Below, piece by piece: positions 31,274 to 40,504 of a stretch of DNA of 40,504 nucleotides (position 1 is its first letter; each line of letters starts with the position of its first letter). The stretch is taken from NCBI GenBank assembly GCA_017619975.1, contig JAFZRH010000021.1, positions 1-40,504 of the forward strand, read 5' to 3'. The stretch is from Lachnospiraceae bacterium. Its GTDB lineage: Bacteria; Bacillota; Clostridia; Lachnospirales; Lachnospiraceae. The notes beneath the pieces are model-generated. The model saw nothing but the letters and a program-made list of their open reading frames with translations. It made no database searches and had not been told where the DNA came from. Both the position numbers and the translations under genes were made by a program.

Positions 31274-32778
31274 AACTCTCCCAGATCCTCCGCTTCCAGC
31301 AGGCTCAGGACTTTTTTGGTCCGTGCCTTTTTCGGCAGCTTCGTCACGCGGCCCGCATGGTTCAGCATGGCTTTTTCCATGAAATTGCGGACTTCCCGGG
31401 CGTTGGCAAAGTTTTCGGGTTTGTTCTCGCAGCGGGCCGTAAACAGGGCGACCGCCTTCTCGCGCGCCGCCTCGGAGAGCGTGTACTCATTCTTTTTGCA
31501 CTGCAGTTCCAGGATCGCCACGAGCTCCTCCGGCGTATAGTCCGGGAATTCGATAAAATAGTTGAAGCGGGATTTTAAGCCCGGATTCGTCTCCAGAAAT
31601 TCTTTCATCAGCTCGGTGTAGCCGGCCACGATCACGATCATCTGGTCGCGGTAATCTTCCATCGCCTTTAAGATGGTATCCACGGCTTCCTGGCCGAAAT
31701 CGTTCTGGCCCTTGTTGGCCGTGAGCGTATAGGCTTCGTCGATGAAAAGCACGCCGCCCATCGCCTGATCGATGACTTCGCTGGTCTTGATCGCGGTCTG
31801 TCCCACGTAGCCGCCGACCAGCCCCGAGCGGTCCACTTCGACCAGCTGCCCCGTCGGCAGGATGCCCAGTTCGCGGTAGATATCCGCCAAAAGCCTTGCC
31901 ACCGTCGTCTTGCCGGTGCCGGGATTGCCGTAGAAGACCATGTGCCGGGAGGTTCCTTTGTTCTGCAGACCGACCTCGCTGCGCATGCGCTGCACCCGGA
32001 GCAGGTCCACCAGCCGGAAGATCTCCTCCTTGACGGTCTTTAAGCCCACCAGCTGGTTCAGCTCGCTCATGATCTCGTCGATGCGGGCCTGATCCAGTTC
32101 CGGCAGGGGCTGCTGTGCGGATGCTTCCCCCGTCTCATGAGAAGCCGGCGCCGTTCCCGTGCCTTTTGCGCCAGAACTGCCGTCTGCCGCCGCCGCGGAA
32201 GCCGGTCCGCCCGGTTTGCCGGAAACAGAGACGGGGCGGGACGGAGCAGCCGGTGCTGCCGGCGTCTTTCCGCCGCTGATGCGCACGTTTTTATTGCGGA
32301 ACAGGCCGTAGCCTTCAATGAATTTGTCCAGCATCTTGACGTAGGCGTCGGCCGCTTTACCAACCTCGGCGTCATTGCTCAAAGAAGCCATCGCGCGGCC
32401 GATCTCGTCGTATGTCTGGACCAGATAAGCGGTCTTCTGATTGCGGAAGGGATCGTTTTTGACCCGCCGTCCCGCATCGGCAAGGATATAATACTTGATC
32501 GCCGTCGGGATCTTCTTCGCGAAGCCGCCTTCTTTGTTCAGCATATTGAGGGCATCCGAACGGTTCGCCCAGTTTAACGGATAATCAAAGGTCTCCCGGA
32601 TCAGGCGCTCTTCTTCGGCAGACATCAGATTGTCGGCATAAGCCAGATAGACGCAGAAATTGACCAGATCCACCCGCAGCAGGCTTCGCAGATTCCGGTT
32701 CGCGGAATCGCTGACCTCGGCGGCCGTGATCAGGTCACACATTTGATAGCATTTTTCCAGTCTTTCCGTCAGACTCAC
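31270..32778 (-). CDS. AAA+ ATPase of the CbxX/CfxQ (SpoVK-like) family with N-terminal TerB-like domain
   Basis: The product has 502 residues. The first 165 are helical and resemble a TerB-type domain (NFCVYLAYADNLMSAEEERLI). A low-complexity Ala/Pro/Gly/Ser linker covers about 170-225. The AAA+ core has LVGLKTVKEEI (243-253), Walker A GNPGTGKTT (284-292), the pore-like GGYVGQTA, Walker B VLFIDEA (343-349), sensor-1-like IVIVAGYTELM and an arginine-rich GLKSRFNYFIEF. The family includes CbbX, SpoVK and EccA, which remodel partner proteins. Its end overlaps the flavoprotein-Cmk start by four bases. The partner is unknown; the link to the membrane protein upstream is only by context. Confidence 0.9.
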   Translation of the reverse strand: MSLTERLEKCYQMCDLITAAEVSDSANRNLRSLLRVDLVNFCVYLAYADNLMSAEEERLIRETFDYPLNWANRSDALNMLNKEGGFAKKIPTAIKYYILADAGRRVKNDPFRNQKTAYLVQTYDEIGRAMASLSNDAEVGKAADAYVKMLDKFIEGYGLFRNKNVRISGGKTPAAPAAPSRPVSVSGKPGGPASAAAADGSSGAKGTGTAPASHETGEASAQQPLPELDQARIDEIMSELNQLVGLKTVKEEIFRLVDLLRVQRMRSEVGLQNKGTSRHMVFYGNPGTGKTTVARLLADIYRELGILPTGQLVEVDRSGLVGGYVGQTAIKTSEVIDQAMGGVLFIDEAYTLTANKGQNDFGQEAVDTILKAMEDYRDQMIVIVAGYTELMKEFLETNPGLKSRFNYFIEFPDYTPEELVAILELQCKKNEYTLSEAAREKAVALFTARCENKPENFANAREVRNFMEKAMLNHAGRVTKLPKKARTKKVLSLLEAEDLGEL

Positions 32779-32796
32779 GGCAAAACTCCTCCCCTG

Positions 32797-33300
32797 TTAA
32801 AACAGTTTTACCAGTGCGGGGATCCCGTAGGTGATGATGCACATGATGGCCGTCGCCAGCAGAAGGCCCAGAAAAATAGCCGGTACGGCCTTTTTCAGGC
32901 GGATCTCCAGCAATGAGGCGATCAGCGCACCGGTCCAGGCGCCGGTTCCGGGCAGCGGGATCCCGACAAAGAGCACGAGGCCCCAGAATTCGTACTTTCG
33001 GATCCTGTCGCTCTTGCCCAGCGATTGGGCTTCCATCTTTTCCACCAGCGGGCGGAACAGCTTCGTTTTCTTCAGCCAGGCAAAGATCGGCGTAATGAAC
33101 AGCAGAATAAAGGGGACCGGGACGATATTGCCGGCCAGGCAGTACAGCACCGCTTCCCCGATAGGCATCCCTAAAAGAGCCGCCGCGATCAGACCGCCGC
33201 GCAGCTCTATCAGAGGGACCATGGATACGATAAAAACGATCAGCTGATTCGGCATGCCGCTCAGCAGATTCATAAACCAGTTCAGGACAGATTCAGTCAT
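32797..33300 (-). CDS. Small multidrug export family membrane protein (Sm_multidrug_ex type)
   Basis: The product has 167 residues with about four to five transmembrane helices. The family pattern is seen in MVPLIELRGGLIAAALLGMP near the N-terminus, GNIVPVPFILLFITPIFAWL, and VGIPLPGTGAWTGALIASLL with the conserved PxPGTGAWTG. Family members are named putative small multidrug exporters, but transport data are thin. It lies 18 bp before the AAA+ ATPase gene and 45 bp after the OB-fold-like lipoprotein. Confidence 0.9.
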   Translation of the reverse strand: MTESVLNWFMNLLSGMPNQLIVFIVSMVPLIELRGGLIAAALLGMPIGEAVLYCLAGNIVPVPFILLFITPIFAWLKKTKLFRPLVEKMEAQSLGKSDRIRKYEFWGLVLFVGIPLPGTGAWTGALIASLLEIRLKKAVPAIFLGLLLATAIMCIITYGIPALVKLF

Positions 33301-33345
33301 ACCAACAACGGAATTCCTTTAAAGTGATCTGACGGAAAGCTCCGT

Positions 33346-33774
33346 CTATTTGAGAACGACGGCATCCAGCAGGCGGTAGCGGTCGATGCCGTAAAGCTGG
33401 TACCAGTCCCAGCGCCCTTCGACCGTGATTTCCTTGCCGAGCGGAGGATACTCCGCGTTCTGATCCGCCAGAACAAACTCTATCCCCTGCGAGCAGCAGC
33501 CGGCCGCGTCAAAGATCACGCAGGAATACAGCGTTTCGACATATTTCCCCTTATCCTTGACGTCAATGGAGGACATGGTGCCGTGCATGCGGACGATCTG
33601 GTCCTGATAGTTTTTGCCGTTGGTGACCATGTCGTAGACTTTTCCGTACACCACGGTTCCGCTCATGCGGCTTAAGTCCACATCCACACCTTCCGGCAGC
33701 TGATCGGAGCCGCAGGCGGAAAGCGCCAGAACCACGGCGAATATCAGAGCGATGATCTTCTTGCTTTTTTTCAT
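33346..33774 (-). CDS. Small lipoprotein with OB-fold-like domain
   Basis: The start is ATG at 33774, eight bases after AAGGAG; a GTG start at 33783 has no site. The 142-residue product has a lipobox ending at C21 (LALSAC). The mature part has short strands such as TVVYGKVYDMVTNGKNYQDQ, IVRMHGTMSS, YSCVIFDAAGCC and GKEITVEGRWDWY, which suggests an OB-fold-like barrel (nucleic acid or metal binding cannot be told). The DAAGCCSQG pair of cysteines is notable. It is first in the AAA/flavoprotein-Cmk/ispH/S1 operon, with its own promoter. Confidence 0.83.
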   Translation of the reverse strand: MKKSKKIIALIFAVVLALSACGSDQLPEGVDVDLSRMSGTVVYGKVYDMVTNGKNYQDQIVRMHGTMSSIDVKDKGKYVETLYSCVIFDAAGCCSQGIEFVLADQNAEYPPLGKEITVEGRWDWYQLYGIDRYRLLDAVVLK

Positions 33775-33817
33775 AGAAAACACTCCTTCCGCCCTTTCAG
33801 GCCCAAGGGTCTGATTT

Positions 33818-33846
33818 ATTGTAGCATACTCCGGGGAAAAAATGAA
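33818..33846 (-). promoter_or_regulatory. Predicted promoter of the lipoprotein-to-S1 operon
   Basis: On the minus strand TACAAT (33823-33818) with an extended TGC before it lies 17 bases after a weak -35 TTCATT (33846-33841). It is divergent from the ABC promoter, and the two -35 regions are only five bases apart (33846 and 33851), so the outputs may be co-regulated. Confidence 0.6.
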
Positions 33847-33850
33847 GCCC

Positions 33851-33879
33851 TTTACAGAACACCTTCGAACTGGTATGAT
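33851..33879 (+). promoter_or_regulatory. Predicted promoter of the ABC ATPase/permease genes
   Basis: TTTACA (33851-33856), a 17-base spacer and TATGAT (33874-33879) precede the ATPase start by 33 bases. Another TAGTAT-like element lies just downstream. Confidence 0.6.
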
Positions 33880-33912
33880 ATAGTATTATCCTGAACGGAA
33901 TGAGGGCGCGCC

Positions 33913-34610
<698 letters not shown>

Positions 34611-34617
<7 letters not shown>

Positions 34618-37600
34618 GAAGCAAGTCTGCCCTCCGCAAAAATACGCTCCGGGAGATCTTCCGGTCTCCTGGACGGTATCTGGCCATCCTCGGCATCATC
34701 ATGCTCGGGGCCGGTTTTTTTGCGGGTCTTCGCGGTACGCGGGACGCCATGATCCTGACGGCGGACGACTATCTGGACAAGGCGGTCTTCTTTGATTTTC
34801 AGCTTGTTTCGACGCTCGGCCTTGAGGAAAATGCCCCCGACGCGCTGGAAGGACAGGCCGGGATCGTGGCCGCGGAAGGCTCCAAACAGCACGATGCGCT
34901 CGTCGCCTTCCCGGAGGACGATCAGGTCATCCGCTTCTATTCTCTGCCGGGCAAAGTGAACCTTGTGACGGTCACCGAAGGCCGGCTTCCCGAAAAGGAC
35001 GACGAGATCCTGCTGGATGCGTCCGCGAAGCGCTCTTTCGCACTGGGGGATGAAGTTGTCATCTCGGATCTGAACAGTGAGGAGACGCGCGGCTTATTTA
35101 CCCATGAAAGCTATATCGTGACCGGTTTCTGTACTTCTCCTTTGTATCTGAATTTCGAGCGCGGCAATACGGCGCTCGGAACCGGTGCGGTCTCCGCTTT
35201 CGCCTATCTTCTGCCGAAAGGCTTTGCCACCGATTATTTCACCTCCGTTTACGTCAGCGGCGGCCGCTTCGGCGGCATCTACACCGAGGAATACGAAGCC
35301 GGCGCCGAAGCCATGGAACCGCTTCTAAAGCCGTTGGCCGAAGGCATCGCCGAGGAACGGTATCAGGCGATCTATGCAAAGAACCGTCAGACCCTCGAGG
35401 ACGCCGAAGCCGCATACGCCGACGGCCTTGCCGAGTATGAAGCGAAAAAAGCCGACGCGCTGCTTAAGATCGCCGACGGAGAAAAAGAGCTGGCCGATGC
35501 CGCTAAGGAACTGGAGGACGGTCAGAAGGAATACGACGACGGCGCTGCGGAACTGGCTGCCGGAAAAGAGGAAGCCGCGGCGCAGTTTGCCGACGCACAG
35601 GAAGCGCTGGATGCCGCGCTGCTTGAGCTCTCCGAAGGTGAAAAGGCCTACGGAGAAGGCTTGGCCGAGTATCAGGCCGGGGAAGCGGCTTACGCTGCCG
35701 GTCTGTCGCAGTATGAAGCTTCGGTCCAGCAGTATTCCGGCGTCTTAAGCCTGCTGGATCAGTATATGGCTTTCCGCGCGGATGCCGAAGACGTCCGCGG
35801 CCGGCTGACGGAACTGCTCACCGATTATTCCGAGATCAGTCTGAATCCGCTCTTAACGTCCGAAGAAAGGCAGGAAGCGCTGAAAGAGCTGTGGGCGCAG
35901 GGGAAGGAAGACCTGGATCGGTCCCTGACCGGACTGATCGCCTCTTCTCAGACCCTGGCCGACCTTCTCGGCGCCTATTTCGGCGAAACGGAAGCCGTGA
36001 AGTCGTTCCGGAAAAGCATCGAAACCCTGCAGCTTGCAAAAGACACCCTCGAAGACGGGGAACTGGCCAAATCCCTCCGGAGCCTGCTCACGGATACGAA
36101 AGCCCTGTACGACGGAGCCGCCGGGATCCTGCAGCAGCTCTCCGCGCAGGGACCGCAGATCCGCAGCCAGCTGGAAAACGCGCGAAAACAGCTGGCCGCT
36201 TCCCGCACGCAGCTGAACGAGGCGCGGGCTCAGCTTGCGGCATCCCGCAAACAGCTGGACGACGGCTGGGCCGAATACTTCGCCGGGGAACAGGCACTTC
36301 GGGATGAGCAGGCCAAAGTCCAGGAAGAATTTGCCGATGCCGAAGCCAGACTGGCCGAAGCCGCCGCGCAGCTGGAAGAAGGCCGTGCCGCCTACGAGCA
36401 GGGCGTGCTGGATCTGGAAGCCGCCAAGGCGGAAGCCGAAGAAGAATTTGCCAAAGCGGAGGCCGAACTGGCCGACGCCCGAAAGGAACTGGATGACGGC
36501 TGGGAAAAGCTGAACGGGCTGGAAGCCCCTTCCAGTTACGTTCTGGGCCGCTGGTCCAATATCGGTTATGCCTGTCTGGACAGCGATTCCCAGATCGTCA
36601 GCAGTGTCGCCAAGGTCTTCCCGGTCTTTTTCTTCGCGGTCGCGGCTCTTATCTGCGTCACGACCATGGCCCGCATGGTGGATGAACAGCGAGGCCAGCT
36701 GGGCGTTCTCCTGGCGCTGGGCTACTCCCGGCGCAAAGTGATGAACAAGTTCCTCTTCTACGCCGGGTCCGCCACGTTCCTGGGCTGCGGCATCGGCGTA
36801 CCGCTCTTCAGCTTCGTCTTCCCGCAGATCATCTGGCAGGCATACCGCATCATCTACAGCTTCAGGCCCCGCCTTCTGTTTTTCCTGGATTGGCCGCTGT
36901 ACGGGATCATTACCGCTTTATATCTGACGGCGATGCTGCTCGTGACCTGGTTCTCCCTCCGGGGACAGCTGAAAGCCATGCCGGCCGCGATCCTTCGGCC
37001 GAAGGCTCCCAAGCTCGGAAAGCGCGTGCTTCTGGAGAAGATCCCCTTGATCTGGAACCGCCTGAGTTTTATGTGGAAGGTCACAATGCGGAACATCTTC
37101 CGCTACCGCAGCCGTGTCCTGATGATGCTGCTCGGTGTGGCCGGCTGCACGGCCCTCATGATCACCGGCTACGGGATCCGCGATTCCATCCAGGACGTGG
37201 TGGCGTATCAGTACGGGGAGATCACCCTCTACGAATATGACGTCACCTTCCAGGTGGTGCCGGACGAGGAGGCAAAGGAAGCGTTTCTGCAGACCGCGCG
37301 CCGCTTTTCCGGCGACGCGATGTTCATATACAGCCAGTCGGTCAGCGCGCGCCATGAGAAGAAAGAAAAATCCGCCTATCTCGTTTCGGCGGAGAACGGG
37401 CAGGAATTCTCCCGCTATCTGCACCTGCATCAGGGCGGGGAAGAGATTCCCTTCCCCGGCCCCGGGCAGACCGTCATCAACAACGGGCTCGCCGGCAGTC
37501 TCGGCGTGGAAGCCGGCGACACGCTCGTCTTTACGCTGGACGGGACCGATTACGAGCTGACGGTCAGCGGCATCTTCGACAATTACATCTATAATTATCT

Positions 37601-38183
37601 GATCGTCTCGGACGGGACCTTTGAAAGCCTGACCGGCGCGGCGCCGGAAAAGAAAGACGCCCTCGTCTTAAAGCGCGAAGGCGCCGGCGATGCCATGGCA
37701 CGCCTGATGAATACCGAAGGCGTTATCAACGTGACCGCCGGCAGTCTGATCAAGGACCGCATCGGCAGCATCATGGACAACCTGATCTATATCGTGCTGC
37801 TGACCATCATCTGCGCCGCGGCCCTGGCCTTCATTGTCATCTACAACCTGATCAATATCAATATTACGGAACGCATGCGCGAGATCGCGACCGTCAAAGT
37901 CCTGGGCTTCTACGCGGGCGAGTCCGCCATCTACGTGCTGCGCGAAAACATCCTGCTGACGGCGCTGGGCAGCCTTTTGGGCATTCCGCTCGGCATCCTT
38001 TTGAACGATTATGTGATGAGCGCCATCCAGGTCGATCTGGTACACTTTGAAGCGCGCGTCAAGTTCCCCAGTTTCCTCTGGGCGATCGGCTTCACGCTGC
38101 TCTTCTCCGTGCTGGTCTATCTGATCATGATGCGCAAGCTTTCGAAGATCGATATGGCTGCGGCCTTAAAAGCGGCGGAATGA
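34611..38183 (+). CDS. FtsX-like ABC permease with long extracytoplasmic coiled coil
   Basis: The product has 1190 residues. The first TM segment is about 20-40 (LAILGIIMLGAGFFAGL). A MacB-like periplasmic-core region follows. Residues about 245-635 are a long Ala/Glu-rich coiled coil with repeated ELxDGxxEYxDG-like units, interrupted by a less repetitive stretch near 385-465. FtsX domain 1 lies about 665-800 and domain 2 about 1065-1190 (IAGESAIYVLRENILLTALG-like helices), giving the usual two permease halves. Such proteins with ADG/EYEAG coils are common in gut Clostridia. They probably export or extract a lipid-linked substrate, or regulate a wall enzyme; both are inference. Confidence 0.9.
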
Positions 38184-38251
38184 TCACGGCCGGACAAGGC
38201 AAGGCAGAAAGCAGGAAACAAAAAGAAATATAAAACGGGAAAGGCAAAGAT

Positions 38252-38956
38252 ATGATACACGGCAGAAAAGTGATCGGCATCATCGGCGGCATGGGCCCCA
38301 TGGCGACGGCCGATCTCTTCATCAAGATCATTGAGAACACAAAGGCCGACAAGGATCAGGAACATCTTCACATCCTGATCGACAACAATACGGATATTCC
38401 GGACCGGACCGAGCATATCCTGATCGGCAGCGACGCACCGTTAATACCGATGGCGGAATCCGCCGCCCGGCTTGAGGCGCAGGGGGCGGACGTACTGATC
38501 ATGCCCTGCAATTCGGCGCATCACTACTACGACGGACTCTGCCGCCGCACGGACCTGCCCGTCCTGAATATGCCGGAACTGACGGCAAAGACCTGTGAGG
38601 AGCAGGGGATCCGCTGCGCGGCGCTGCTGGCGACCGAGGGCTGCATCCGCTCGGGGATCTACGATCCGTATTTTGAAGCGCGCGGCATTCAGCTTTTAAA
38701 GCCCTCCGAGGATGGCATCCGGGCCCTGATGTACGTGATCTATGAGGAAGTCAAAGCCGGAAAGAGACCGCACCCGGAGTTTCTGTACCCGGAAATGGAA
38801 CGGCTGAAGGCAAAAGGCGCCGAAGTCTTCCTGTTAGCCTGCACGGAGCTGCCGCTGGCTTTCAATGAAAGGACGCCTTTTGTCTGCCTGGATCCGACGC
38901 TGGTCCTGGCGAAGGCCGCTATCACCGCCGCCGGCGGGATGCTGAAAAACGGCTGA
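38252..38956 (+). CDS. Aspartate/glutamate racemase family protein
   Basis: The product has 234 residues. The two catalytic cysteines of cofactor-independent Asp/Glu racemases are present: C86 in MPCNSAHH and C197 in LACTELPLAF, with GIIGGMGPMATADLF at the N-terminus and NNTDIPDRT nearby. The CNS and CTEL contexts fit aspartate racemase or YgeA-like broad-specificity racemases. It would supply D-Asp or another D-amino acid to the wall, or serve in catabolism. It lies between the ABC permease and a GntP permease; the ribosome site is only fair (AAAGG). Confidence 0.92.
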   Translation: MIHGRKVIGIIGGMGPMATADLFIKIIENTKADKDQEHLHILIDNNTDIPDRTEHILIGSDAPLIPMAESAARLEAQGADVLIMPCNSAHHYYDGLCRRTDLPVLNMPELTAKTCEEQGIRCAALLATEGCIRSGIYDPYFEARGIQLLKPSEDGIRALMYVIYEEVKAGKRPHPEFLYPEMERLKAKGAEVFLLACTELPLAFNERTPFVCLDPTLVLAKAAITAAGGMLKNG

Positions 38957-39007
38957 TCCGGTCTCCGGTCCCGCTTAAAGGGACGGCAGACAGCCGGGCC
39001 GGTTTTT
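38945..39007 (+). terminator. Probable intrinsic terminator after the racemase gene
   Basis: CGGCTG (38950-38955, within the stop region) pairs with CAGCCG (38991-38996) and GTCCC (38968-38972) with GGGAC (38980-38984), followed after GGCCGG by TTTTT (39003-39007). The flanking AAAAA adds partial pairing. The base of the stem is imperfect. Confidence 0.5.
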
Positions 39008-39038
39008 CAGGCTTTTTCGAAAAAAGCGGGGCTTTTGC

Positions 39039-39067
39039 TTGACAGGAGCCCGAAAAAATGAGAAAAT
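39039..39067 (+). promoter_or_regulatory. Predicted promoter of the GntP permease gene
   Basis: A perfect TTGACA (39039-39044) is followed by a 17-base spacer and a weak -10 GAAAAT (39062-39067). The region downstream is very A-rich. A TTTTTCGAAAAA palindrome lies upstream at 39013-39024. Confidence 0.5.
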
Positions 39068-39127
39068 AAAGAAAATATAAAAAGAACGTTAAAAAAACGG
39101 AAGCCAACAACGCAAGGAGGATTTATT

Positions 39128-40486
39128 ATGACAGGCCTGCCGCTCATTATCGTTTTTGTCATCGCAATCGCTGCGATGATCCTGCTCATTGCCAAACTGA
39201 AGGTTCATCCTTTCCTGGCCATCATGGGCATTTCCCTGCTGCTGGCGATCATCGCCGGCATCCCGCTTACCCAGATCTCCGGCATCATCGGCGCCGGCTT
39301 CTCGGGCACCTTCTCTTCCATCGGTATCGTGATCATTCTTGGCGCTTTCATCGGCTCCGTTCTGGAGAAGACCGGCGCCGCCCTGAAGCTGGCCGACATG
39401 GTCATCAAGCTCGTGGGTGAAAAGAATCCCGGTCTGGCGATCGAGCTGATGGGCTGGGTCGTTTCCATCCCGGTCTTCTGCGACAGCGGCTTCGTCATCT
39501 TAAACCCGATCCGCAAAGCCCTGGTGAAGCGCACCGGCACCTCGAGCGTCGCCATGACGGTCTGCCTCGCCTGCGGCCTGTACATCTCCCACGTGTTCAT
39601 CCCGCCGACACCCGGTCCCATCGCGGCGGCTCAGACTTTAGGCGCCGGCGATTACCTGCTGCTGGTCATCGGCATGGGCGTGCTCTGCTCCATCCTGCCC
39701 CTGATCGCCGGCCTGATCTATGCCAAGATCATCGGCGGCAAGATCAAGAGCGCGGATGAATTAAACGAGACCGGCGAGGTCGTCAAGACCTACGAAGAGC
39801 TGAAGGCCGAATTCGGCAAACTTCCGAACGGCGTGCTTTCCATTGCTCCGCTGGTGGTCCCGATCCTGCTCATGGCTCTTTCCTCCATCGCCACGATGGC
39901 CGGCTGGAAGGGCGGTCTCAACGATCTGTGCCTCTTCCTCGGCACGCCCGTCATGGCTCTGTTCGTCGGTACCATTCTGGCGATCGTGCAGCTCTTTGTT
40001 TCCGGCAAGAAGGATGATTTCTACAATCTGACCAACGAGACCTTAAAGACCGTAGGCCCGATCCTTTTCGTGACCGCGGCCGGCGGCGTTTTGGGCAAAG
40101 TCATTGCCTCTTCCGACATGGTGAACTTCATCACCGAACACGCGAACGTCCTGCAGGCGATGGGCATTTTCTTCCCGTTCCTGCTGGCAGCCATCCTGAA
40201 GACGGCACAGGGCTCCTCCACCGTAGCCATTACCACCACGGCCGGCATCGTAGCGCCTCTGCTCAGCGTACTCGGCTTTGTAAAACCGGTTGAGATCGCT
40301 CTGGTCGTCATGGCGATCGGCGCCGGCGCCATGACCGTCTCCCACGCCAACGACAGCTATTTCTGGGTAGTGACCAACTTCGGCAACATGAAGCCCGAGG
40401 AAGGCTACAAGACGCAGACCCTGATGACCCTCATCATCGGTCTTGCCGCTATGGTAGAAATCTTCGTGTTAAGTCTGATCTTCTAA
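39128..40486 (+). CDS. GntP-family gluconate/organic acid permease
   Basis: The product has 452 residues with about 12 hydrophobic helices. GntP family patterns include GLPLIIVFVIAIAAMILLIA at the start, KLKVHPFLAIMGISLLLAIIAGIP, VVSIPVFCDSGFVILNPIRKAL, ISHVFIPPTPGPIAAAQTLG, and KTAQGSSTVAITTTAGIV. The family includes gluconate, galactarate/idonate, D-serine (DsdX) and glycerate permeases, all proton symporters. No kinase or dehydrogenase is visible downstream before the window end, so the substrate cannot be set. The racemase upstream hints at an amino or hydroxy acid, but weakly. AAGGAGG precedes the ATG. Confidence 0.95.
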   Translation: MTGLPLIIVFVIAIAAMILLIAKLKVHPFLAIMGISLLLAIIAGIPLTQISGIIGAGFSGTFSSIGIVIILGAFIGSVLEKTGAALKLADMVIKLVGEKNPGLAIELMGWVVSIPVFCDSGFVILNPIRKALVKRTGTSSVAMTVCLACGLYISHVFIPPTPGPIAAAQTLGAGDYLLLVIGMGVLCSILPLIAGLIYAKIIGGKIKSADELNETGEVVKTYEELKAEFGKLPNGVLSIAPLVVPILLMALSSIATMAGWKGGLNDLCLFLGTPVMALFVGTILAIVQLFVSGKKDDFYNLTNETLKTVGPILFVTAAGGVLGKVIASSDMVNFITEHANVLQAMGIFFPFLLAAILKTAQGSSTVAITTTAGIVAPLLSVLGFVKPVEIALVVMAIGAGAMTVSHANDSYFWVVTNFGNMKPEEGYKTQTLMTLIIGLAAMVEIFVLSLIF

Positions 40487-40504
40487 ATCAGCAGGCCGCG
40501 CGGC

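Noticed and set aside
33301-33345. A promoter between the small lipoprotein and the small multidrug export gene.
   Set aside because: I found no -10/-35 pair in this 45-bp gap; co-transcription is simpler.

Overview
The window looks like a chromosome segment of a low-GC-phylum, moderately high-GC member of the Clostridia (Bacillota), most like Lachnospiraceae or a neighbouring order. The signs are strong AGGAGG ribosome sites, rplU-rpmA-obgE and cmk-ispH-rpsA gene order, Mini-RNase III next to cysS and rlmB, a DUF1292 protein, a PcsB/SleB-type wall hydrolase, a MsmK/UgpC sugar-ABC ATPase and an arginine deiminase. I see no phage, transposase, CRISPR array, tRNA or rRNA. It reads as core genome with a few accessory clusters.

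Layout. 1-5003 (minus): an accessory membrane cluster running DUF3592 protein, Tubby/LURP-like protein, unknown 94-residue protein, a MATE transporter fused to an RsbW-like ATPase domain, and a membrane-anchored HAD phosphatase fused to a DUF3089 hydrolase cut by the window edge. 5130-7207 (minus): a LytS-like kinase and a response regulator with a SARP-type DNA-binding domain. 7208-7594: a divergent intergenic region carrying six copies of TGGCGTA, four of them nearly tandem at 11-12 bp steps. 7595-9227 (plus): ychF and a DUF1292 gene. 9287-15039 (minus): a UvrD/PcrA-like helicase, gltX, then rplU-rpmA-obgE, with palindrome-rich spacers. 15088-17550 (minus): a TraB/GumN lipoprotein. 17692-19721 (plus): a LUD-domain protein and a sugar-ABC ATPase with a structured leader. 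19776-26328 (minus): a packed operon glyS, wall hydrolase, cysS, mrnC, rlmB, arcA. 26423-27178: a lone lipoprotein. 27299-33774 (minus): lipoprotein, small multidrug export family protein, AAA+ ATPase, a flavoprotein-cytidylate kinase fusion, ispH, ribosomal S1-like protein. 33913-40486 (plus): an ABC exporter-type ATPase/permease pair, an aspartate/glutamate racemase, and a GntP-family permease.

How the parts work together. Translation dominates: three aminoacyl-tRNA synthetases (Glu, Cys, Gly), L21, L27, S1-like protein, ObgE, YchF, RlmB and Mini-RNase III. Envelope functions come second: wall hydrolase, lipoproteins, MATE and ABC permease. Most operons are bounded by clear intrinsic terminators and sigma-A-type promoters (TTGACA/TATAAT-like, 16-18 bp spacing), which I list.

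The most unusual points are (i) the TGGCGTA array next to the kinase/SARP-type regulator genes; (ii) three domain fusions (HAD-DUF3089, MATE-HATPase, flavoprotein-Cmk); and (iii) an L27 that lacks the N-terminal extension normal in Bacillota, together with absence of the protease gene prp from its usual place between rplU and rpmA. No single system here can be called new from sequence alone. Functions beyond family level are inference.
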